NCBI GenBank assembly: GCA_035279525.1 | Contig: DATEHQ010000084.1 | Span: 1-7,114, forward strand | Direction of reading: 5' to 3' | Source of the DNA: DATEHQ01 sp035279525 | Lineage (GTDB): Bacteria > Chloroflexota > Dormibacteria > Dormibacterales > Dormibacteraceae | DNA: 7,114 nt | Shown: piece after piece, positions 1 through 6,381 of the stretch | How the letters are laid out: the number at the start of each line of letters is the position of its first letter | Numbering within the stretch: position 1 is the first letter of the stretch | Notes under the pieces: model-generated | The model's input: only the letters and a program-made list of their open reading frames with translations | What the model was told of the DNA's origin: nothing | Database searches by the model: none | Translations under genes and position numbers: made by a program

Positions 1-72
1 AGGACGGTCGCCCGGACCACGCCGGGAACTGAGATCCGCAAGAAGCATGCCGAACGGAAGTCGGCACTGTGA
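1..72 (+). CDS. Possible C-terminal fragment of an upstream gene, cut by the window edge
   Basis: Frame 1 is open from the first base to a TGA at 70-72 and would encode the last 23 residues of a protein, ending in a basic stretch (EIRKKHAERKSAL). Most codons end in G or C (about 18 of 23), as in the clear genes of this window, whereas frame 2 over the same bases is much less biased. This is compositional evidence only. The fragment is too short to assign a family, and it could be a chance open frame. Confidence 0.35.
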   Translation, partial: RTVARTTPGTEIRKKHAERKSAL

Positions 73-173
73 ACAATTGGGAGTTGAAGATGTCGCGGAC
101 GTACCGAAGTAGTTTCGTCGCAGAGCTACCGAAGGTCTATATCGGCACCACGCCGCTGTGTAAGTTCGGCTGA
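69..173 (+). CDS. Possible 34-residue small ORF coupled to the upstream gene
   Basis: A GTG at 69-71 overlaps the TGA at 70-72 as GTGA, the same junction that links the E2 and lipA genes elsewhere in this window. A GGAAG at 56-60 lies 8 bases before the GTG. A second in-frame start, ATG at 90, has GGGAG at 79-83 six bases upstream and would give 27 residues (MSRTYRSSFVAELPKVYIGT at its start). Third codon positions are mostly G or C. The product has no signal peptide, membrane helix or recognisable motif apart from one Cys near the C-terminus. It ends nine bases before the convergent membrane-protein gene. I do not recognise it, and it may be spurious. Confidence 0.3.
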   Translation: MNNWELKMSRTYRSSFVAELPKVYIGTTPLCKFG

Positions 174-182
174 CCCGACCTG

Positions 183-767
183 TTAGTGGATGTAGTCCGC
201 CGCCAGCGTCGCGCCGAACAACGCGATCGCGACCCAGCCGGCGGTGAAGCTGCGCCAGGCGTTCGCGTCGGACCACAGCGCGCGCCAGTTGTTGATCGCG
301 GTGGCGAACACCAGGTAGAGATAAGCCATCTCCGCCCACATCACGAAGAAGTGGAACTGGCCGACATCGCTCCACTGGAACGGAATGGGCATCGACCAGT
401 TGACCCAATCGAGGTGAGCCTGGATCAGGAACGCTGAAAGGGCGGTCGCGAATCCGAGGAGCACGTAGACCGGCAGGCGTCTCCAGGGGATCGCGTAGGA
501 CAGCTGCCGCAACATGATGAAACCCGCGACGTTGACGGCGGGGATCAAGAAGCCGTCGCCCAGAACGCCTGAGTAGTAGTTGAAAACCGTCGGCTGCTGG
601 CCGCGATAGGCGAAATAGAACGCCCACTGGTAACCGAACAACAAAGACCAGGAGACCAGTGCAGGCAACAGCGGCAGCCACGCCCGTTCGCGGGCGAGGC
701 GCAAGACGGCGGCCATCCGCGCCGAAATGTTAGCCCATAGGCGCCGCGATGCGGCGATCCGAGGCAC
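183..767 (-). CDS. Hypothetical integral membrane protein, about five transmembrane helices
   Basis: The product has 194 residues from a GTG at 765-767, or 177 from the in-frame ATG at 714-716 (residue 18). A basic, Arg-rich N-terminus is followed by hydrophobic segments near residues 30-54, 69-89, 97-117, 137-157 and 173-192, so it is an inner-membrane protein with about five helices. Aromatic residues are abundant, especially Trp and Tyr near the helix ends. I see no catalytic motif, metal-binding cluster or known transporter signature, and I do not recognise the family. The ATG start would leave 67 bases between this gene and the divergent oxidoreductase gene, against 16 bases for the GTG. 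That, together with a TAGTAT hexamer only 3 bases before the GTG, makes the shorter form a serious alternative. Coding status is supported by the coherent helix pattern; function is unknown. Confidence 0.72.
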   Translation of the reverse strand: MPRIAASRRLWANISARMAAVLRLARERAWLPLLPALVSWSLLFGYQWAFYFAYRGQQPTVFNYYSGVLGDGFLIPAVNVAGFIMLRQLSYAIPWRRLPVYVLLGFATALSAFLIQAHLDWVNWSMPIPFQWSDVGQFHFFVMWAEMAYLYLVFATAINNWRALWSDANAWRSFTAGWVAIALFGATLAADYIH

Positions 768-769
768 CG

Positions 770-776
770 CATACTA
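770..776. promoter_or_regulatory. Possible shared bidirectional -10 element
   Basis: On the plus strand CATACT (770-775) lies 8 bases before the ATG of the oxidoreductase gene and matches four of six TATAAT positions. On the minus strand the same bases read TAGTAT (776-771), a TAnnnT -10 hexamer pointing at the membrane-protein gene. Neither direction has a convincing -35 element, and neither start has a Shine-Dalgarno. The plus-strand spacing would put transcription initiation at or next to the ATG, which fits a leaderless mRNA. This is pattern reading of a short motif and is tentative. Confidence 0.3.
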
Positions 777-783
777 ACCCGCC

Positions 784-1722
784 ATGGGTGCCCTGAGGCC
801 GTTCCGGTTTGCCGTCCAGGAGCACCACGCAGCCGGCGCGGCGGCCTGGCGTGAGACCGCCCGCACGCGCGAATCGATGGGCTATTCGGCGCTCTACCTG
901 CCCGACCACTTCAGCGAGCAGGCCGGGCCGATCGCCGCCCTCACGGCAGCGGCCGACGCCACGACCAGGCTGCGAGTCGGAGCCCTGGTCTTCGACAACG
1001 ACTACCGCCACCCGGTGGTGCTCGCCAAAGAGGCGGCGACGATGGACATCCTCTCCGACGGCCGGCACGACTTCGGGCTTGGCGCCGGGTGGATGGCCTC
1101 CGACTACGAGAAGTCGGGGATTCCTCTCGACCCGCCGGGCAAACGGATCGAGAGGATGGAGGAGGCCCTCGAGATCATCAAAGGGCTCTGGACCGGGAAG
1201 CCCTTCTCGTTCCACGGCAAGCACTACACGATCACCGAGCTGGAAGGGACGCCGGTTCCGCTGCAGAAGCCGCATCCGCCGATCCTGCTCGGAGGCGGCG
1301 GGCGCCGGATGCTTCAGATCGCAGCCCGCGAGGCGGACATCATCAACGTCAACTACAACCTGCGCGAGGGCAGGGTCAACCGCGCTGTCGCTCGGACCGG
1401 GCTTGCGGAGGCCACCGGCGAAAAGCTGCGGTGGATCAAGGAGGCGGCCGGCGAACGGCTCGAGCACATCGAGCTCAGCGTTTTGGTCCAGATCGCACAG
1501 GTCACCGACGATCGTGAATCGGTGGCCCAGATGCTCGCCGGCGGCCTGCAGGTCGAGGTGAGCGACGTACTGCAGGTGCCGCACTTTCTCATCGGCACCA
1601 TCGACCAGCTCGCCGCGGACCTGGTAGAGCGCCGCGAGCGTTACGGCATCTCGTACGTGATCCTCCCGGGTGACGCCGCGGAATCCATGGCGCCCCTGGT
1701 CGAGCGACTGACCGGCACGTAG
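784..1722 (+). CDS. LLM-class F420-dependent oxidoreductase, MSMEG_2516 (TIGR03621) type
   Basis: This 312-residue protein belongs to the bacterial luciferase-like (TIM-barrel) superfamily, whose members use coenzyme F420H2 or FMN for hydride transfer. Family hallmarks run in order: an N-terminal RPFRFAVQ strand, GYSALYLPDHF (33-43), TTRLRVGALVFDNDYRHP (60-77), AKEAATMDILSDGR (81-94), GLGAGW (98-103) ahead of the flexible insertion, HGKHYTI (144-150), the PHPPILLGGGG phosphate-site region (163-173), and a C-terminal helix with GISYVILP (288-295). The length and the RPFRFAVQ and LVFDNDYRHP signatures fit the F420 MSMEG_2516 subfamily as I know it. The physiological substrate of that subfamily is not established, and no neighbour here suggests one. 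The ATG at 784 has no Shine-Dalgarno and sits just after a -10-like hexamer. Malate synthase follows after 23 bases, in the same orientation but apparently with its own promoter. F420 rather than FMN use is inferred from the subfamily. Confidence 0.9.
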   Translation: MGALRPFRFAVQEHHAAGAAAWRETARTRESMGYSALYLPDHFSEQAGPIAALTAAADATTRLRVGALVFDNDYRHPVVLAKEAATMDILSDGRHDFGLGAGWMASDYEKSGIPLDPPGKRIERMEEALEIIKGLWTGKPFSFHGKHYTITELEGTPVPLQKPHPPILLGGGGRRMLQIAAREADIINVNYNLREGRVNRAVARTGLAEATGEKLRWIKEAAGERLEHIELSVLVQIAQVTDDRESVAQMLAGGLQVEVSDVLQVPHFLIGTIDQLAADLVERRERYGISYVILPGDAAESMAPLVERLTGT

Positions 1723-1737
1723 GCGCTCCTGTAGATT
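1708..1737 (+). promoter_or_regulatory. Candidate leaderless promoter for malate synthase
   Basis: CTGACC (1708-1713) matches four of six positions of TTGACA. It is followed after 18 bases by TAGATT (1732-1737), a TAnnnT -10 hexamer. Eight bases separate the hexamer from the ATG at 1746, so initiation would fall on or next to the start codon. There is no Shine-Dalgarno upstream of that ATG. The -35 half overlaps the last codons of the preceding oxidoreductase gene. The spacing is good but no experiment is implied. Confidence 0.4.
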
Positions 1738-1745
1738 TGGTGGCC

Positions 1746-3341
<1,596 letters not shown>

Positions 3342-3379
3342 CGAGGGAACCCGGCCACCCCGGCCGGTGTAGCTCCTGT

Positions 3380-3931
3380 GTGGAGGCGGGCGGCAGGTTC
3401 TGGCGGGTCGGTTTGGCGGGCGCGCTCCTCAGCGTGCTCATCGGCGGTTGCGAGCCTTCTTCGACCGCGGCGGTCAACGCGAGCCCGACGCCTCGAGCTC
3501 ACACCCTTGCGGGCGGATGCGCCGGCACAGTCCTGACGGATGCCGAGCCACCGAAATGGGCCCAGGATGGCTGGAACCATCAGGAGGGAAGTCCGTGGCT
3601 GGTGCCGTGGGCCTTCGGAACCCAGAAGACGACGATCGCCTACGTGTTTGCGGATCAGCTCGTGGCCGGGCCGAGCCCGAGGGTTGACGGTACGAGCAAC
3701 AAGGTTCTGTGGGAAGCTCGCGATCTTCCATCCGGAGCCGGCGTGATGGTCGAAGGCAACCCATACGGGAAGTCCCAACCGACGATTGGCATCGCGGGCG
3801 GACCAAGCATCGTGGAGGTGCCGACGCCCGGCTGCTGGACCTTCCGTCTGACCTGGAGCGCAGGCGGCGGGCACGCCGACACCATCAACCTCGACGTGCT
3901 GCCGGCCGGGTCGCTACCCCGGAAAGGTTAG
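3380..3931 (+). CDS. Small secreted lipoprotein of unknown function
   Basis: Translation from GTG at 3380 gives 183 residues with a textbook lipoprotein signal: Arg6 and Arg9, a hydrophobic core (VGLAGALLSVL), and lipobox I21-G22-G23 before Cys24 (codon 3449-3451). The mature protein would be lipidated on Cys24 and anchored outside the membrane. After a Ser/Thr/Ala/Pro-rich spacer comes a compact domain with two further Cys (in GGCAGT and PGCW) that could form a disulfide. Its motifs include SPWLVPWAFG, NKVLWEARDL, PSIVEVPTPGCWTFRLTW and a final strand INLDVLP. The pattern of short beta strands and a late GCW recalls small secreted beta-sandwich proteins in several soil phyla, but I cannot name a family. 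The frame stays open upstream into malate synthase; GTG 3380 is chosen because it places the signal peptide correctly. No Shine-Dalgarno is evident. The stop TAG overlaps the stop of the convergent small gene. Confidence 0.75.
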   Translation: MEAGGRFWRVGLAGALLSVLIGGCEPSSTAAVNASPTPRAHTLAGGCAGTVLTDAEPPKWAQDGWNHQEGSPWLVPWAFGTQKTTIAYVFADQLVAGPSPRVDGTSNKVLWEARDLPSGAGVMVEGNPYGKSQPTIGIAGGPSIVEVPTPGCWTFRLTWSAGGGHADTINLDVLPAGSLPRKG

Positions 3932-4230
3932 GGGCCGACCCTCGGCGTCGCCGGCGGCTTGCCCGGCAGGCGGCGCCACTGCCGCGGGCCGACACCGTTG
4001 TTCGGGTTGCCGGGCACGAACGCCACGGCGGATGGCTTGACCATGCAGTTGTCCTTGCGGACGACGCTGCGCTCGCCGCCTTCCTGGTGCTCGATCACCA
4101 CCGTGCGCTCGAGCACGGCGCGGACCCTGACCTGCTTGCCGTCGACCATTGCGGTGAAGCCACCGCTGACCTCGTGATTCGGGGGTGGGACGATGCTGGC
4201 GAGCGAAACGAGATCGACGGTCTTGCTCAT
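3928..4230 (-). CDS. Small unknown protein, paralog A of a tandem pair
   Basis: This 100-residue protein begins at ATG 4228-4230, with GAGGG about 10 bases upstream as a weak ribosome site. Residues 25-67 form a core that aligns without gaps to residues 31-73 of the neighbouring 4392-4712 product, with 21 of 43 identical. The shared pattern is VDG..V.V.AVLERT.V.E, then an MV.PS motif. Alternating hydrophobics suggest a small beta-rich domain with a turn at VDGKQ. The last 30 residues (from PGNPNNGVG) are rich in Pro, Gly and Arg and look disordered and basic; paralog B has no such tail. There is no signal peptide or membrane helix, so it is probably cytosolic. The single Cys62 is not conserved in the paralog. 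I do not recognise the family. The existence of a diverged paralog with the same core supports it being a real gene. Confidence 0.72.
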   Translation of the reverse strand: MSKTVDLVSLASIVPPPNHEVSGGFTAMVDGKQVRVRAVLERTVVIEHQEGGERSVVRKDNCMVKPSAVAFVPGNPNNGVGPRQWRRLPGKPPATPRVGP

Positions 4231-4265
4231 AAGGTGGGTTCCCTCGGGCTAGGCGGCGGGTGTCA

Positions 4266-4298
4266 GCCGCGGAAATAAGAATGCCGCGGGTCCGCGGC
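4266..4298. repeat. Three CCGCGG palindromes in 31 bases
   Basis: CCGCGG occurs at 4267-4272, 4284-4289 and 4292-4297, each flanked by a G or C that extends pairing to seven bases (GCCGCGG at 4266-4272 and 4283-4289, CCGCGGC at 4292-4298). Because the hexamer is its own reverse complement, any two copies can pair, so the terminator stem formed by the second and third copies competes with stems that include the first. The copies could also be a protein-binding site. This is direct observation; the regulatory reading is inference. Confidence 0.5.
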
Positions 4299-4299
4299 A
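4273..4299 (-). terminator. Rho-independent terminator-like hairpin between the two small paralogs
   Basis: Read on the minus strand, TGCCGCGG and CCGCGGCA form a perfect 8-base-pair stem (4299-4282) around a 2-base centre, realistically a 7-pair stem with a 4-base loop. It is followed directly by TTCTTATTT (4281-4273). A GC-rich stem plus a T-rich tract is the intrinsic terminator pattern, and it lies about 93 bases past the stop of paralog B. It also lies in the leader of paralog A, 43 bases before that tract meets the ATG, so it could act as an attenuator instead. Confidence 0.6.
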
Positions 4300-4306
4300 G
4301 GCCGGA

Positions 4307-4312
4307 ATGTTA
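4307..4312 (-). promoter_or_regulatory. Weak candidate -10 hexamer upstream of small paralog A
   Basis: The minus strand reads TAACAT here, matching TAnnnT. Initiation about 7 bases downstream would begin the transcript right at the hairpin at 4282-4299 and give a leader of roughly 70 bases before the ATG at 4230. No convincing -35 element is found at 16-18 bases. The remaining bases 4313-4391 show nothing else I can name. Confidence 0.2.
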
Positions 4313-4391
4313 CCAGAGTGCCTTCGAACCCGAGCCTCAGCGGCCCTTTGACGCAGCGGTCCAGACGTCGCTCACCGAACCGAGGTAGCCG

Positions 4392-4712
4392 TTACGCCGC
4401 CGAGCTCTGCTGCTCCTGCATCCGAAGCTGCCGGGCCGCCTCGCGACCACGCCGCGCGGCTTCCTTGCTGGCCAGGTGACGCACCCGCAGGTGCGAAGGG
4501 TTGACCATCAGGCGCCTTCGATTGACGAGCACCTTGGGCTCGCCAGGGGCGGGCTCCACGACGGCCGTGCGCTCGAGCACCGCCGTGACCCAGACGCGCC
4601 GGCCGTCGACCTCGGCTTCAAAGTCCGGCAGGATCTCGTCGTCTTCGTCCAGCGAAACGCTGTCCAGGCCCACCAGCCTGGTGGGGTTGTCGATCGTCTT
4701 CTTACTTGCCAT
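4392..4712 (-). CDS. Small unknown protein, paralog B of a tandem pair
   Basis: Translation from ATG 4710-4712 gives 106 residues. Two further in-frame ATGs at 4716-4718 and 4725-4727 would add two or five residues. The 4712 start is preferred because its N-terminus (MASKKTIDNP) matches the MSKTVDL start of paralog A and because a GGGA lies seven bases upstream. The N-terminal third is acidic (LDEDDEILPDFE, 21-32). Residues 31-73 carry the core shared with paralog A, including AVLERTAVVE (44-53) and MVNPS (69-73). The C-terminus from about residue 80 (ASKEAARRGREAARQLRMQE) is predicted to be a charged, Arg-rich helix, unlike the Pro-rich tail of paralog A. There is no signal peptide or membrane segment. 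A role in binding nucleic acid or a protein partner is conceivable from the basic tail but is not shown. Family not recognised. Confidence 0.72.
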   Translation of the reverse strand: MASKKTIDNPTRLVGLDSVSLDEDDEILPDFEAEVDGRRVWVTAVLERTAVVEPAPGEPKVLVNRRRLMVNPSHLRVRHLASKEAARRGREAARQLRMQEQQSSAA

Positions 4713-4747
4713 GCTCATATCCCACATACCCGATAACGCGCAGTACC

Positions 4748-4765
4748 AAACCGGGTAACACCCGG
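4748..4765 (-). terminator. Weak terminator-like hairpin after lipB
   Basis: On the minus strand, one base after the lipB TGA, CCGGGT and ACCCGG form a perfect 6-base-pair stem with a GTT loop (4765-4751), followed by TTT and then GG. The stem is short and the T tract is only three bases, so termination would be partial at best. The location at the end of the E2-lipA-lipB operon and before paralog B supports the reading. Confidence 0.4.
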
Positions 4766-4766
4766 C

Positions 4767-5519
4767 TCAGGAAATGGTCGGCGCCGCGGGCTCCTCACGC
4801 GAACCACTACCGGCCAGGGGGCTTGAGTATTCCAACGGGTGCACCAGGTCCCCGGCGGCCGTCCAGTCGAGCCGCGCGTCAAAGCTCTGCTCGAACTGCC
4901 GGGCGTATTGGTGCGCCGCGGCCTCGACGTCGAGCCCTGTGCCACCCAGCGCTTCCACCGACGTCGGCCGCTTCTCTGCGTGCCCACACGGAACGATGCC
5001 GTCGAAGTAGCCCAGGTCGGTGCTCAGGTTGAGGGCGAACCCATGGCTCACCACCGATCGGTTGAGCTTGATCCCGATCGCGGCCACCTTCTCGCCACGC
5101 GACCACACCCCGGTCAGTCCGGGCTCGCCGGGCTCCGAGTCGATGCCGAGGGTGGCCAGGAAGTCGATGAGCGAGCGTTCGAGCGTTTCGAGATAGCGCG
5201 GAATCGTGAGCTCGAATCTCGAGAGGTCGAGCACCGGATAGCCGACCAGCTGGCCCGGCCCGTGATAGGTTGCCTCGCCTCCGCGATCCGACCACACGAC
5301 CTCGACCCCGCGCCGCCGGCGCTCGCTATCGTCCCAGAGCAGGTGATCCTCGACCGCCGCCTTGCCCATGGTGAAGACGTGCGGGTGCTCGAGCAGCAGG
5401 AGGGTGTCTCGGCCAGATCCCTCGCGCAGCTCGCGGACGAGCTCCGCCTGCAGGTCCCATGCCCGGCGGTAGGGGGTCCTACCCAGCCAGCAGGCTCTTA
5501 CGTTCCGGGACTTGCTCAT
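4767..5519 (-). CDS. lipB: Octanoyl-[acyl-carrier-protein]:protein N-octanoyltransferase (lipoate biosynthesis)
   Basis: Transfers the octanoyl group from acyl carrier protein to the lipoyl-domain lysine of 2-oxoacid dehydrogenase subunits and GcvH, through a thioester on its catalytic Cys. The 250 residues carry the family signatures: LGRTPYRRAWDLQ (12-24), LLLEHPHVFTMG (41-52), RGGEATYHGPGQLVGYPV (79-96), GVWSRGEKVAAIGIK (137-151) with the expected catalytic Lys144, SHGFALNL (158-165) and IVPCGHAEKRPTS (175-187) with catalytic Cys178. The C-terminal 35 or so residues extend beyond the core and look low in structure, making it slightly longer than many LipB proteins. The ATG at 5517-5519 lies inside the end of lipA, giving a 41-base overlap. 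No Shine-Dalgarno precedes it, so reinitiation or coupling to lipA translation is likely. All active-site residues are intact. Confidence 0.96.
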   Translation of the reverse strand: MSKSRNVRACWLGRTPYRRAWDLQAELVRELREGSGRDTLLLLEHPHVFTMGKAAVEDHLLWDDSERRRRGVEVVWSDRGGEATYHGPGQLVGYPVLDLSRFELTIPRYLETLERSLIDFLATLGIDSEPGEPGLTGVWSRGEKVAAIGIKLNRSVVSHGFALNLSTDLGYFDGIVPCGHAEKRPTSVEALGGTGLDVEAAAHQYARQFEQSFDARLDWTAAGDLVHPLEYSSPLAGSGSREEPAAPTIS

Positions 5520-6381
5520 CGGCGTGATAGGAGGAACGGACCATTGGGCCGGACTCGACGTGACCGAATCCCATCGCCAGGGCGAGCTCTTTCAGGTGGA
5601 CGAACTCGTCGGGCCGGTAGTAGCGCACGACCTCGGCGTGCTTCTTCGACGGTCGCAAGTACTGGCCGACCGTGAGCACGTCGATGCTGTGCGAGCGCAT
5701 GTTGCGAAAGACTTCGAGCAGCTCATCCTCTGTCTCGCCGAGGCCGACCATGAGGCCGGACTTGGTGACCATGCGCGGCGCGAGGGTCTTGACATGGCGA
5801 AGCAGCGCGAGGCTGTTCGCGTAAACGGCCTTAGGCCGAATGCGCGAGTACAGGCGCGGAACGGTCTCGGTGTTGTGGTTGAAGATGTCGGGTCCCGCCT
5901 CGACCACCGTCCGCACCGACTCGAAGTCGCCCTGGAAGTCCGGCGTCAGCACCTCGATGGTCGTGCCGGGGCTGCGCCGCCTGATGGCCCGGATGGTGCG
6001 AGCGAAGATGCATGCACCGCCATCCTTCAGGTCATCGCGGTCGACGGACGTGATCACGGCGTGCTTCAGGCCGAGCTCGGCGACGGATTCGGCGACGCGC
6101 AGGGGTTCGCCGAGGTCGAGCTCGGTGGGGCGCCCCGAGGTCACCGCGCAGAAGCGGCAGGCGCGTGTGCAGACGTCGCCCAGGATCATGAAGGTCGCGG
6201 TGCGCCTGTTCCAGCAGTCGTAGATGTTGGGGCAGCGGGCCTCCTCGCAAACGGTGTGCAGGCGGCGGCCCTGGACGATCTGCTTGAGCTCCTTGAAGCT
6301 GCCGCCCTCGGTGACGCGGACGCGGATCCACGAGGGGATCGTCTCCGGCCGAAGGGGTTGCACGTCGCTGGGGATTTTCAC
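5479..6381 (-). CDS. lipA: Lipoyl synthase (radical SAM)
   Basis: Inserts two sulfur atoms into protein-bound octanoyl chains to make lipoyl groups, using S-adenosylmethionine and two [4Fe-4S] clusters. From the GTG at 6379-6381 it has 300 residues, the usual size. Cys45, Cys50 and Cys56 (CEEARCPNIYDCW) hold the auxiliary cluster that donates sulfur; Cys71, Cys75 and Cys78 (CTRACRFC) are the radical-SAM CxxxCxxC; the C-terminal RSSY (282-285) carries the conserved Ser ligand. TPDFQGD (146-152), NHNTETVPRLY (168-178), KSGLMVGLGET (207-217) and GQYLRPSKKH (239-248) are family motifs. The GTG is chosen because it overlaps the E2 stop as GTGA and has GGGGAG (6396-6391) nine bases upstream. The frame remains open to an ATG at 6486, but those extra 35 residues lie inside the E2 gene and do not resemble LipA. 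Confidence 0.97.
   Translation of the reverse strand: MKIPSDVQPLRPETIPSWIRVRVTEGGSFKELKQIVQGRRLHTVCEEARCPNIYDCWNRRTATFMILGDVCTRACRFCAVTSGRPTELDLGEPLRVAESVAELGLKHAVITSVDRDDLKDGGACIFARTIRAIRRRSPGTTIEVLTPDFQGDFESVRTVVEAGPDIFNHNTETVPRLYSRIRPKAVYANSLALLRHVKTLAPRMVTKSGLMVGLGETEDELLEVFRNMRSHSIDVLTVGQYLRPSKKHAEVVRYYRPDEFVHLKELALAMGFGHVESGPMVRSSYHADEQVPERKSLLAG

Noticed and set aside
730..1584. Open frame of 284 codons on the minus strand
   Set aside because: Antisense to the secure oxidoreductase gene, with low-complexity composition and no family signature.
3351..3367. CCGGCC/GGCCGG inverted repeat just after malate synthase, considered as a terminator
   Set aside because: The 6-base stem is followed by TGTAGCTCC with no T tract, so it is only a GC-rich hairpin by the evidence available.
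5527..5536. AGGAGG-like sequence near the lipB start
   Set aside because: It is on the plus strand, whereas lipB and lipA are read from the minus strand, so it cannot serve as their ribosome site.
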